The position numbers and the translations under genes are program-made. Below, one piece after another: positions 53,624 through 62,149 of a DNA stretch of 64,000 bases. The stretch is taken from positions 248,001 to 312,000 of the forward strand of contig CAWDMX010000004.1 in NCBI GenBank assembly GCA_963803545.1. The letters are read 5' to 3'. The notes under the pieces were generated by a model. The model saw only the letters and a program-made list of their open reading frames with translations, did not search any database and was not told where the DNA came from. The stretch's first letter is position 1. Each line of letters starts with the position of its first letter. This DNA is from Legionella_C sp963803545. GTDB lineage: Bacteria > Pseudomonadota > Gammaproteobacteria > Legionellales > Legionellaceae.

Positions 53624-56194
53624 TTAACGGAACTCGATACGGTTATTTTTTAGACACGCAGTAATAACACTACCGGGACTAAACTGTCCCGAAAGTAAAG
53701 CCTGGGCTAAGGGGTTCTCCAGTTTTTGCTGAATGGTTCTCTTCAAAGGTCGCGCGCCGTAGCTTGGGTTGTAACTTACCTCAGCTAAATAATCCAATAT
53801 TTCCTTATTAATCACTAAGCTTAATCCTTGAGACTGCATTCTTTCTTGTAAATGGGACATTTGAATAGAGGCAATGCGCACAATTTGTTCTTGCATTAAT
53901 GGGTGGAAAACAACGCTATCGTCCAAGCGATTTATAAATTCAGGCCTAAAGTGCTGAGCTACGATGCTCATAATAGCTTCTTTTAATTGTTCGTAGCTTA
54001 TTTTACTGGACATTTCTTGAATCATTGATGAACCAAGATTTGAGGTCATTACAATGACAGTATTTCGAAAATCTACGGTTCTTCCTTGACCGTCGGTTAA
54101 ACGGCCATCGTCTAAAACTTGCAATAAGATATTAAAAACATCAGCATGCGCTTTTTCCACCTCGTCCAACAAAATAACCGAGTAAGGACGTCGACGAACC
54201 GCCTCTGTTAAATAGCCACCTTCTTCGTAACCAACGTAACCGGGTGGTGCCCCAATCAAGCGAGCTATGGAATGATTTTCCATAAATTCGGACATATCGA
54301 TACGAATCATTGCATCACTGCTGTCAAATAAAAAACCGGCCAAAGCTTTACAAAGTTCCGTTTTTCCGACTCCAGTGGGTCCTAAAAAAAGGAAGGAACC
54401 TATTGGGCGATTGGGGTCTGAAATTCCGGCTCGACTGCGACGTATTGCATTAGCTACAACAGTAATAGCTTCATCTTGTCCAATTAATTGCTGATGCAAC
54501 ATATCCTCCATGCCAATAAGTTTTTCTTTTTCACTCTCCAGCATTTTGCTAACAGGAATTCCAGTCCATTTTGCAACTATCTCGGCAATTTCATCTGCGG
54601 TAACTTTATTACGAACTAAATGAGTCTCTGCAGGCTCTACTGTTTCTAAGGCTGAAATTTCCTTTTCTAACTGGGGTATTTTGCCGTATTGTAGCTCGGA
54701 CATTCGCGCGAGATCGCCCGCACGACGTGCTGCCTCAACCTCGATTTTTACCCGCTCAAGGGTTTCCTTAAGTTGAGAGGTCCCAAGTAAACTGGCTTTT
54801 TCCGACTTCCACCTGTCCTCTAAATCGCGGTAGTCTTGCTCTAAGTTTTCCACCGTATGTTTTAGCGTTTGTAACCGTTGTTTTGAGGCATTATCACTTT
54901 CTTTTTTGAGAGCTTCTTGCTCTATTTTTAATTGAATTAGACGCCGCTCTAATTTGTCCAGACTTTCCGGTTTTGAGTCAATTTCCATACGAATGAGGCT
55001 TCCGGCTTCATCAATTAAATCGATAGCTTTATCCGGGAGTTGCCTATCGGTGATATAACGATAGGATAAGGTGGCTGCGGCAATTATTGCCGAATCGGTT
55101 ATAGTGATACCGTGATGCACTTCGTAGCGCTCTTTCAAGCCGCGCAATATGGCGATAGTGTCTTCAACATTCGGTTCCTTTACAAAAATTTTTTGGAACC
55201 GACGTTCTAAAGCCGCATCTTTTTCGATGTATTGTCGGTATTCATCAAGCGTTGTTGCACCGATACAATGCAGTTCACCGCGTGCTAGAGCAGGTTTTAA
55301 CATATTTCCGGCATCCATAGCTCCCTCTGCTTTCCCGGCGCCAACCATTGTATGCAGCTCGTCTATAAAAAGAATTACTTGTCCGGCTTGCTTCTCTAAA
55401 TCAGTAAGCACGGCTTTTAAACGTTCCTCAAATTCCCCCCTAAATTTTGCCCCCGCAATTAAAGAGCCCATATCCAAGGATAAAAGACGTTTCGTTTTTA
55501 ATCCTTCTGGTACCTCACCGTTGATAATCCGTTGGGCTAATCCTTCAACAATAGCGGTCTTACCAACACCCGGTTCGCCTATTAAAACGGGGTTGTTTTT
55601 GGTACGCCTTTGTAAAACTTGGATAGTACGTCTAATTTCATCATCGCGACCAATAACGGGATCTAGAGCGCCTTTCTCCGCTTTCGCGGTTAAATCGACG
55701 GTGTATTTTTCTAAAGCTTGCCGTTGTTCTTCACTATTGGCATCGTTCACGTTTTCATCTCCACGAAGTTTTGTTACGGCGTGTTCAATGTTTTTTTTTG
55801 TCGCGCCGGCCTGTTCCAACAACCGTTTGCAGGAATTATTATCTTCAAAAAGCGCTAATAAAAATAATTCGCTGGCTATGAATTTGTCTTGCCGTTGTTG
55901 GGCTAATTTATCAGTGAGGTTTAGAATTTTATTTAGGCTGTTGGAAATATGGATTTCCCCGCCAAGACCTGAAACCTTTGGAAAATGAGCAATGGCTTTT
56001 TTTAACGAGTCTTCCAATGAATCAATAGTTACTTCCGCTTTGATAAGCAAAGGCTTGCAGCTGCCACCCGGTTGCTTCAATAAGGATTGTAAGACATGTT
56101 CAGGCTCAATAAAATTATTATCTTGACCTAGCGCTTGTGATTGGGCATCGGCAAGTGCTCTTTGAAACGTTGATGTCAATTTATCCATTCGCAT
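53624..56194 (-). CDS. clpB: ATP-dependent disaggregase ClpB
   Basis: A hexameric AAA+ chaperone that works with DnaK to pull apart aggregates. It has 856 aa with an N-domain (1-145), NBD1 Walker A GEPGVGKT 206-213, a coiled-coil middle domain (about 410-525, with KLERRLIQLKIEQEALKK), NBD2 Walker A GPTGVGKT, DEVEKAHADVFN, and the C-terminal GARPLKRTIQ. The middle domain distinguishes it from ClpA or ClpC. Full length. Confidence 0.98.
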   Translation of the reverse strand: MRMDKLTSTFQRALADAQSQALGQDNNFIEPEHVLQSLLKQPGGSCKPLLIKAEVTIDSLEDSLKKAIAHFPKVSGLGGEIHISNSLNKILNLTDKLAQQRQDKFIASELFLLALFEDNNSCKRLLEQAGATKKNIEHAVTKLRGDENVNDANSEEQRQALEKYTVDLTAKAEKGALDPVIGRDDEIRRTIQVLQRRTKNNPVLIGEPGVGKTAIVEGLAQRIINGEVPEGLKTKRLLSLDMGSLIAGAKFRGEFEERLKAVLTDLEKQAGQVILFIDELHTMVGAGKAEGAMDAGNMLKPALARGELHCIGATTLDEYRQYIEKDAALERRFQKIFVKEPNVEDTIAILRGLKERYEVHHGITITDSAIIAAATLSYRYITDRQLPDKAIDLIDEAGSLIRMEIDSKPESLDKLERRLIQLKIEQEALKKESDNASKQRLQTLKHTVENLEQDYRDLEDRWKSEKASLLGTSQLKETLERVKIEVEAARRAGDLARMSELQYGKIPQLEKEISALETVEPAETHLVRNKVTADEIAEIVAKWTGIPVSKMLESEKEKLIGMEDMLHQQLIGQDEAITVVANAIRRSRAGISDPNRPIGSFLFLGPTGVGKTELCKALAGFLFDSSDAMIRIDMSEFMENHSIARLIGAPPGYVGYEEGGYLTEAVRRRPYSVILLDEVEKAHADVFNILLQVLDDGRLTDGQGRTVDFRNTVIVMTSNLGSSMIQEMSSKISYEQLKEAIMSIVAQHFRPEFINRLDDSVVFHPLMQEQIVRIASIQMSHLQERMQSQGLSLVINKEILDYLAEVSYNPSYGARPLKRTIQQKLENPLAQALLSGQFSPGSVITACLKNNRIEFR

Positions 56195-56271
56195 ATTTAT
56201 CGCTCGTTTGATTGATTACTGGTGCATTTTCCGTAAAATAAGGATCCTTTTCAAAAAATCAAGTAGGTCTT

Positions 56272-57216
56272 ATGAGTAATGTCACGTCCACACCCGATTC
56301 CCAAAGTGTGCTTAACCAATTTGCTTTAGAATACCTGCGCCAAGAAAAGCGTAAAAGGGTCTGGCGTTGGGTCAAAGGCATCGTTATTGTTACAGTATTA
56401 ATAGTAGCTTATTTTAAGTTTGACAGTTTATTTACAAGTGAGTCGGTGCTTGCCACACCCCACGCTGGATTGATAGATATTAATGGAACCATCTCTGATA
56501 CCGACTCAAGCGCTGAAAATTTTGCTGCAAGCTTACATGCGGCTTATAAAAATAAAGAGTTAAAAGCGTTGGTTTTACGGATAAATAGTCCCGGAGGAAG
56601 TCCCGTACAAGCGGATTATATGTTTAACTCCATCCAATACTATCGAAAATTGCACCCCACAATTAAAGTTTACGCAGTTTGCACGGATATGTGTGCGTCG
56701 GCTGCGTATTATGTTGCTGCAGCAGGCGATGAAATTTACGCTAATCCGTCAAGCATGGTTGGTTCCATAGGCGTGATTTACAATGGTTTTGGTTTTGACG
56801 GAACCTTGGAAAAAGTAGGTGTAACGCGTCGTTTAGTTACCGCAGGTATTAATAAAGGTTTTCTCGATCCATTTTCACCCTTAAATCCTGCGCAAGTTGC
56901 TATTTTACAAACAATGCTTGATGAGGTTCATGAGCAATTTATTGATAAAGTTAAATTAGGTCGTGGAGCACGCTTAAAAATAGACGACTCAATTTTTTCA
57001 GGCCTTTTCTGGACGGGGATTCAAGCGAAAAATAAAGGGTTAATTGATGGGTTTGCTAGTAGTGGCCAGTTGATAAGAGATCAGTTAAAACTTGATAAGA
57101 TTGTTGATTATACTGTTAAACCTAGTTTGGTTGATAAATTCAGTAAGAGTATTGGCGCCACAGCGGTCAAAAGTTTGCCGGGAGTATTAGGGGCAATTCC
57201 AGGTTTACGAATGTAG
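56272..57216 (+). CDS. sppA: Signal peptide peptidase SppA-like protease (S49)
   Basis: A membrane-anchored serine protease that degrades cleaved signal peptides. It has 314 aa with a single N-terminal membrane segment (about 36-50). The catalytic Ser is S143 in DMCASAAYYVAAAGD, the general-base Lys is K195 in GINKGFLDPFSPLN, and LRINSPGGSPVQADYM forms part of the fold. This is the short single-repeat form rather than the doubled E. coli SppA. Confidence 0.92.
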   Translation: MSNVTSTPDSQSVLNQFALEYLRQEKRKRVWRWVKGIVIVTVLIVAYFKFDSLFTSESVLATPHAGLIDINGTISDTDSSAENFAASLHAAYKNKELKALVLRINSPGGSPVQADYMFNSIQYYRKLHPTIKVYAVCTDMCASAAYYVAAAGDEIYANPSSMVGSIGVIYNGFGFDGTLEKVGVTRRLVTAGINKGFLDPFSPLNPAQVAILQTMLDEVHEQFIDKVKLGRGARLKIDDSIFSGLFWTGIQAKNKGLIDGFASSGQLIRDQLKLDKIVDYTVKPSLVDKFSKSIGATAVKSLPGVLGAIPGLRM

Positions 57217-57237
57217 GGCGTAATTTGTATGAACTGT

Positions 57238-57273
57238 TTAGGATTATTAGCCGATGTAGGCTGATAATCCTAA
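57238..57273. terminator. Bidirectional terminator between sppA and suhB
   Basis: A 15-bp stem (TTAGGATTATTAGCC / GGCTGATAATCCTAA) with one wobble and a GATGTA loop lies between two convergent genes. Only a weak T-rich tail follows on the plus strand. Confidence 0.75.
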
Positions 57274-57289
57274 GTAATTATTTGACTGC

Positions 57290-58072
57290 CTACCGAGCAC
57301 CCGCAATAGTTTGCAAAAGTGGTTTAAAAATCTTGGTGTTGCCAGCAACTACATCACCGTGGTTCAAGTAGCTTTCGCCGCCTTGCAAATCGCTAATGTA
57401 TCCGCCGGCTTCTTTGATAATCAGCGAAGCTGCGGCTATATCCCAGGGGCGTAAGCCCAATTGCCAAAAACCATCAATTCTACCGGCGGCAACATACACT
57501 AGATCCAGGGCAGCTGAACCGGTTCTTCGTACCCCAGCGCACTTTCCAATTAAAGATTCAAAAGTCGGAAGGTACCGCTTTGCAAGCTCTTGATTGCGCA
57601 TAGGGAAACCGGTGCCTAACAAACTTTCACTGAGTAATTTTTGTTTGGAAACACGAATGCGCCTATCGTTTAGCTGAGCGCCAAACCCGCGGCTGGCTGT
57701 GAAAAATTCATGCCGTAGAGGATCGTATACTACCGCATGTTCAATTCTATTTTTAACACGAAGGGCTATGGATACCGAATAGAAAGGAAAACCGTGTAAA
57801 AAGTTGGTTGAGCCATCCAATGGGTCGATAATCCACACGGACTCAGCATCGGGATTGTGTACGCCGCTTTCTTCGGCAATAAAGCCATGATTGGGGTAGG
57901 ACTTTAAAATGGAATTAATTATCAATTGTTCCGCTTTAATATCCACTTCACTAAAAACTTCATCGCCATTTTTTACACTAACTTTAACTCGTTCAATTTG
58001 TTCAATATGCCGAGAAATTAAATCTCCGGCAAGTCGAGCGGCATTAACAGCAATATTTAACAGCGGTTGCAT
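57290..58072 (-). CDS. suhB: Inositol-1-monophosphatase SuhB
   Basis: A Mg-dependent sugar phosphatase of 260 aa that in E. coli also helps rRNA transcription antitermination. The metal site residues lie in FIAEESG and WIIDPLDGSTNFLHGFP, and the C-terminal motif is LRPWDIAAASLIIKEAGG. It is read leftward, divergent from trmJ over 219 bases. Confidence 0.95.
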   Translation of the reverse strand: MQPLLNIAVNAARLAGDLISRHIEQIERVKVSVKNGDEVFSEVDIKAEQLIINSILKSYPNHGFIAEESGVHNPDAESVWIIDPLDGSTNFLHGFPFYSVSIALRVKNRIEHAVVYDPLRHEFFTASRGFGAQLNDRRIRVSKQKLLSESLLGTGFPMRNQELAKRYLPTFESLIGKCAGVRRTGSAALDLVYVAAGRIDGFWQLGLRPWDIAAASLIIKEAGGYISDLQGGESYLNHGDVVAGNTKIFKPLLQTIAGAR

Positions 58073-58233
58073 AACAAAATCTCAGATTTTAAAAAGCAGC
58101 AATTCTACCACATATATGTTGCGCAGTAGTGGTAAAGTTTGTTAATTATTTATAAAAAGACTATTTATATTCCGTATTTTTGGCCTACAAAAAATAAAAA
58201 TCGCGTAAGCTGAACTTTTACACGAGCCTATTG

Positions 58234-58262
58234 TTGGCAAACTGCGTTCTGCAAGGTATAGT
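58234..58262 (+). promoter_or_regulatory. Promoter of the trmJ-isc unit
   Basis: TTGGCA (58234-58239), a 17-base spacer and TATAGT (58257-58262) lie 29 bases before trmJ. No IscR-type gene is nearby. Confidence 0.6.
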
Positions 58263-58291
58263 TTGATTTTTTTAAAGGTAGTTATCGTTAC

Positions 58292-59029
58292 ATGTTGTTT
58301 ACAAATATTCGTTTTGTTTTAGTCGCAACTTCCCACCCCGGAAATATTGGCTCCACAGCGCGTGCTATTAAAACTATGGGGATGAATCAACTTTACTTAG
58401 TTAATCCACGGCTTTTTCCAGATTTAAAAGCGAAGGAAATGTCCGCAGGAGCTGATGACATTCTAGATAACTGCGTAGTAACGACAAGCCTTGAGCGCGC
58501 ATTGCAAGGCTGCGCCCTAGTTATTGCAACCAGTGCTAGACCCCGAGGTTTGTCGTTAGCCGGCTTACTTCCAACCGAATGCGCGGCGAAGGTTGCATCT
58601 TGTGAGGACAGCGCACAAGTCGCAATTGTTTTTGGCCGAGAGCACGCAGGCCTAACAAATGAAGAATTATTGCATTGCCATTATCATGTAAATATTCCCA
58701 GCAATCCTGAATACAGTTCGCTCAATTTGGCACAGGCTGTGCAAATTATTGCTTATGAGTTACGGATGAAACTGCTTGCTCCCCAAGCCGTGGTTGCTAT
58801 GCGTGAACAACCCTTAGCCAGTTATGAGGAAATTGAAAATCTGTACACGCATTTAATAACGGTGCTCAGCGCTATTAATTTTTTTAAACCCACCAATATT
58901 CGTGTTCGTGAACGTATTCGCCGGCTTCTTAAACGAGTTGGCTTAGAGCAAATGGAGGTAGGAATTTTGCGAGGCGTGCTCAGTTATCTTGAAAAAGCGC
59001 TACCCAAAGATAATTTAAAAAATGATTAA
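58292..59029 (+). CDS. trmJ: tRNA (cytidine/uridine-2'-O-)-methyltransferase TrmJ
   Basis: A SPOUT-class methyltransferase acting at tRNA position 32. It has 245 aa. The SAM-binding trefoil knot is formed by IVFGREHAGLTNEE and NIPSNPEYSSLNLAQAVQI, with the N-terminal VLVATSHPGNIGSTARAIKTMG-type block (VATSHPGNIGS). Its stop overlaps the iscS start by 8 bases. In enterobacteria trmJ also sits next to the isc genes. Confidence 0.95.
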   Translation: MLFTNIRFVLVATSHPGNIGSTARAIKTMGMNQLYLVNPRLFPDLKAKEMSAGADDILDNCVVTTSLERALQGCALVIATSARPRGLSLAGLLPTECAAKVASCEDSAQVAIVFGREHAGLTNEELLHCHYHVNIPSNPEYSSLNLAQAVQIIAYELRMKLLAPQAVVAMREQPLASYEEIENLYTHLITVLSAINFFKPTNIRVRERIRRLLKRVGLEQMEVGILRGVLSYLEKALPKDNLKND

Positions 59030-60186
59030 ACTACCAATTTATCTAGACTATATGGCAACGACTCCGACTGATAGCTCGGTAATTAAGGGCATGTTAGGGT
59101 GTTTAGGAAAAGAGGGTGTTTTTGCAAACTCCGCCTCCATCACCCATAGTTTTGGGATAGATGCACTACAAACAATTGATACGGCCAGAGCGTGTTTAGC
59201 GGAATCGGTAGGCGCATCCGCTGATGAAATTATTTTTACCTCAGGAGCAACCGAAGCCAATAATTTAGCAATATTAGGCGCGGCTACTTTTTATAAAAAT
59301 AAGGGCACGCATGTGGTGACTATGGCAACCGAGCATAAGTCTGTTTTGGATTGTTATCGTCAGTTAGAAAAGCAAGGATTTAGCGTTGACTATTTGCTTC
59401 CCGAATCCGATGGGTTAGTCAATCTAGCAACACTTCAAGCGGCATTAAGACCGGATACGATTCTTGGTCTCAATAATGCACGTTAATAATGAAATTGGGG
59501 TTATACAAGACATTGCATCAATCGGAAATTTACTACGCGGAAAGGGTATTTTATTTCACGTTGATGCGGCTCAAAGTGCGGGGAAATTAGCGCTAAACCT
59601 GCAAACCTTAGCGGTGGATTTAATGTCGTTCTCCGCGCATAAAAATTATGGTCCGAAAGGAGTAGGGGCTTTATTTGTTCGAAGCAAACCCCGCGTTCGG
59701 TTGCACCCACAAACTTTTGGCGGTTCTCAAGAAATGGGGCTGCGCTCGGGCACCCTTGCCACCCATCAAATAGTTGGAATGGCTACGGCTTTCAAAATTG
59801 CCGAAGCAGGTCGGGTGGTCGAGGAAAAGCGGCTGGAGCATTTGCGTAAAAAATTGTGGCAGGGAATAAAAGACTTACCGGGAATTCAACTGAATGGTTC
59901 AGAAAAAAGTAGAGTTGCGGGTAACTTGAACCTAAGCTTTTCAGGCATTAATCCAGAGTCTTTGTTATTTAGTCTTAACGAGTTGGCCGTCTCAACCTCA
60001 TCAGCCTGCATGGCGTCAAGCAATAAGCCATCCTATGTATTGCAAGCCCTCGGCATTTCTGACACGCTGGCCTATAGTTCTTTGCGCCTGTGTTTAGGTC
60101 GATTCACAACAGAGGAAGAGGTCAACTATATAATTCGATTAATGAACAATCAGATAACCCGTTTGCATCGTCTGAGTACTCCATGA
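59022..60186 (+). pseudogene. iscS: Cysteine desulfurase IscS, interrupted by a one-base frameshift
   Basis: A PLP enzyme that supplies sulfur for Fe-S clusters and tRNA thiolation. Both halves are clear IscS: 59022-59486 holds IYLDYMATTPTD, FTSGATEANNLA and TEHKSVLD; the second frame (59464-60186) resumes with VSIMHVNNEIGVIQD, FHVDAAQSAGK, the PLP-lysine block SFSAHKNYGPKG, MRSGTL-like LRSGTLATHQIVGM and the active-site loop STSSACMASS. The break is in ATT CTT GGT CTC; removing one G at 59466/59467 restores TILVSIMHVNNE, exactly the expected sequence. Downstream residues are intact, which argues for a recent mutation or a sequencing error rather than old decay. Confidence 0.88.
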
Positions 60187-60539
60187 AATACAATTGCTTT
60201 GTAGAGAACAATTTTTTCAAACCCGCTCATTCAGGCGTGTTAGACACCGCACAAGCGGATGTTTTTTCAGTTACAGCGGGTGTTGAGGCGAGTTTGCAGT
60301 TTGGCACCGTGTATATCCAGCATGATGACGCTAAAAAAATTGTGAAAGCGCGTTTCACAGTACGGGGTGATCCCTATCTTATTGCTGGGCTGGAGTGGTT
60401 GTGTTGCGAATTGGAGCGCTGTAGTACCATGCAACTAAGCAGGGTGGCTATCAGTGCGCTATTGGGAATAACAAAAAAAAATTGCTCCACAGTATTATTG
60501 CTTGAAAAATTTTATACTACTATTAAAAAAAAGCTTTAA
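60183..60539 (+). CDS. IscU-like protein missing most cluster-binding cysteines
   Basis: A 118-aa protein at the iscU position, starting ATG 60183 inside the iscS stop (ATGA). It follows the IscU/NifU-N fold: FFKPAHSGVLD near the start, VYIQHDDAKKIVKARF, GDPYLIAGLEWLC, and an end KKNCSTVLLLEKFY matching IscU's H-C-S-x-L block. Of the three cluster-ligating cysteines of IscU only the last one (C101) is kept; the first (ACGD) reads GVEASL and the second (GCGSAIA) reads GDPYLIA, and the His before the third is Asn. It therefore probably cannot hold a cluster as IscU does. I recall similar cysteine-poor NifU-like proteins in Legionella, which would make this an ancestral trait. Confidence 0.75.
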   Translation: MKYNCFVENNFFKPAHSGVLDTAQADVFSVTAGVEASLQFGTVYIQHDDAKKIVKARFTVRGDPYLIAGLEWLCCELERCSTMQLSRVAISALLGITKKNCSTVLLLEKFYTTIKKKL

Positions 60540-60582
60540 CGACGCAAGTTTATTGCGAAATTACAACCTTAAGGAAAATACC

Positions 60583-60951
60583 ATGACAGTCACGCACCAC
60601 ACTTCTTCACAGGCTACTGTTACTTTAACTCCGGCGGCAATTGAGCATATTCTCATTTTTTTAGCGAAAGAAAAAGCGAATACAGCTGTACGGTTTGGTG
60701 TTAAAAAAACAGGTTGTTCGGGTTATTCTTATGTTGTTGAGCCCGCGATAGCAAGTACGGAAAATGATATTATTCTGTCGCTTAACAAGGATTACTTTAT
60801 ATATATCGATAAAACGAGCTTCCCATTTTTAAAAGGCATGCAGATTGATTACCGCCAGCAAGGTTTAAACGCTAAATTTGTATTCAACAACCCCAATCAA
60901 AAGGGCGAATGCGGTTGTGGAGAAAGTTTCACCGTTGATGAGATAGAATAA
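60583..60951 (+). CDS. iscA: A-type Fe-S carrier IscA/HesB family
   Basis: A 122-aa A-type carrier that passes Fe-S clusters or iron to target proteins. The start is ATG 60583 with AAGGA upstream. All three ligands are present: the Cys in KKTGCSGYSY and the C-x-C of GECGCGESF. ITLTP-like VTLTPAAIEHI opens the fold. It closes the trmJ-iscS-iscU-like-iscA unit. HscB, HscA, Fdx and IscR do not follow. Confidence 0.92.
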   Translation: MTVTHHTSSQATVTLTPAAIEHILIFLAKEKANTAVRFGVKKTGCSGYSYVVEPAIASTENDIILSLNKDYFIYIDKTSFPFLKGMQIDYRQQGLNAKFVFNNPNQKGECGCGESFTVDEIE

Positions 60952-61019
60952 TGCTGAGGTTTTAATAGCGCCATATTTTATCTATATATTTATTATTTTT
61001 TTAGTATGACTTTATTATA

Positions 61020-61058
61020 ACCACCTGCATTTTTAACTGTGAATGCAGGTGGTGTCTT
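61020..61058 (+). terminator. Terminator of the isc unit
   Basis: Perfect 12-base arms ACCACCTGCATT (61020-61031) and AATGCAGGTGGT (61042-61053) with a 10-base loop are followed by GTCTTT. The T tract is short. The rest of the 325-base iscA-fis spacer holds A-tracts and the fis promoter. Confidence 0.7.
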
Positions 61059-61179
61059 TAAAAAAAAGACAAATATGCACAATACATAAAAAAAAAGAGC
61101 CAATTTGATGAAAAAAGCTTGATTTATGCTCATTAAATCCTTAAGCTTCCCTTAATAAACGAATATATATAAATCAATG

Positions 61180-61208
61180 TTTACAATAATTGAAGTATTT
61201 GTTATTAT
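61180..61208 (+). promoter_or_regulatory. fis promoter
   Basis: TTTACA (61180-61185), a 17-base spacer and TATTAT (61203-61208) lie about 65 bases before fis, in a stretch rich in A-tracts. Confidence 0.6.
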
Positions 61209-61276
61209 GAGAATCAAGACGTAATAGTTTTGTCTTTATAGATTTGGTTTTTTATTTTAAATGGATGGAGAAAATG

Positions 61277-61561
61277 ATGAATGCAGTAACGCAAACTATG
61301 GAACCTGTTAACGAGGCGTTAACGCAACAAGTAGTTGGTGCGGTAAAACGTTATTTAAATTCAGTCACTAATAAAGACTTAAATTTAAATTTATACCAGT
61401 TAATTGTTGAAGAAGTTGAGGCTCCTTTGTTCCGTACCGTAATGGAGTTGACTCGCTACAACCAATCAAAAGCTGCACGCGTCTTGGGCGTCAGTCGTGG
61501 AACGTTGCGTACTAAACTTAAGCGTTATTTTGACGATGAATTTATTGGCACGCGCGATTAA
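61277..61561 (+). CDS. fis: DNA-binding protein Fis
   Basis: A small nucleoid protein and rRNA/growth-phase regulator. It has 94 aa (E. coli 98). The C-terminal helix-turn-helix NQSKAARVLGVSRGTLRTKLKRY is almost the family consensus, and the N-terminal half forms the dimer. The start is ATG 61277, with GGAG 6 bases upstream; the ATG directly before it is also possible. It has its own promoter and a strong terminator, and it is not linked to dusB as in enterobacteria. Confidence 0.95.
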   Translation: MNAVTQTMEPVNEALTQQVVGAVKRYLNSVTNKDLNLNLYQLIVEEVEAPLFRTVMELTRYNQSKAARVLGVSRGTLRTKLKRYFDDEFIGTRD

Positions 61562-61579
61562 TTAAAGTTATATCTATAA

Positions 61580-61607
61580 AAATAAGGCCGCATACGCGGC
61601 CTTATTT
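61580..61607 (+). terminator. Terminator of fis
   Basis: A perfect 12-bp stem AAATAAGGCCGC / GCGGCCTTATTT with an ATAC loop, immediately after fis; its A/T flanks let it work in both directions. Confidence 0.9.
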
Positions 61608-61701
61608 AATTCCACCGTTATTCACTATTGCTGCATTATAAATAGTAATTTTAGCCAAAATTTAGTGGCTTTCAAGTAATCATCCTGATACAGTTCTTCC
61701 C

Positions 61702-62068
61702 AAAGTCGGTTAGGCAGTCGCTCTTTAGTTTATGCAATAAGGGGAGGAAAGTCCGGGCTCCATAGGGTAAAGTGCCAGGTAACGCCTGGGGAGCGCAAGC
61801 TTACGGAAAGTGCCACAGAAAATATACCGCCGGTATTCATTATGAATAACGGTAAGGGTGAAATGGTGCGGTAAGAGCGCACCGCGCGACTGGCAACAGT
61901 CGTGGCAGGGAAAACCCCACTTGGAGCAAGACCAAATAGAAACTCTTTTCATGAAAATGAGAACGTACGACCCGTACGGAGTTTGGGTAGGTTGCTTGAG
62001 GTATGCGGTGACGTATATCCCAGATGAATGATTGTCCACGACAGAACCCGGCTTATCGACCGACTTTT
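61702..62068 (+). ncRNA. rnpB: RNase P RNA (type A)
   Basis: The catalytic RNA that trims tRNA 5' ends. The P1 stem pairs AAAGTCGGT (61702-61710) with ACCGACTTT (62059-62067). Conserved core segments are present: GGGGAGGAAAGTCCGGGCTC, CAGGTAACGCCTGG, GGTAAGGGTGAAA, GTGCGGTAAGAGCGCACCG, GGAGCAAGACCAAATAG, GATGAATGATTGTCCACGAC and AGAACCCGGCTTATCG. The order and spacing match E. coli rnpB. Its ends are set by P1 and may be off by a few bases. Confidence 0.97.
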
Positions 62069-62149
62069 ACTAAACGTACTGATAAATTGTGTTGAGCAAC
62101 TATCTAAGCAGTATTATGATAGTCCCCTTTTAACAATAGAGTGTATTCT

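Noticed and set aside
55149..55988. 279-codon open frame on the plus strand
   Set aside because: It is antisense to clpB, whose conserved motifs are certain, and its translation is Ser/Pro/Ala-rich with no family resemblance.
59460..59470. Programmed +1 frameshift in iscS as the main explanation
   Set aside because: There is no stop codon or SD-like stimulator at the shift site as in prfB, and no iscS known to me uses recoding; kept only as a remote option.
59022..60186. Two separate genes instead of one broken iscS
   Set aside because: The two frames join seamlessly into a standard IscS when one base is removed, and neither half contains a full active site.
61725..62039. Minus-strand ORF of 104 codons
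   Set aside because: It lies entirely inside the RNase P RNA gene; a structured RNA read in reverse.
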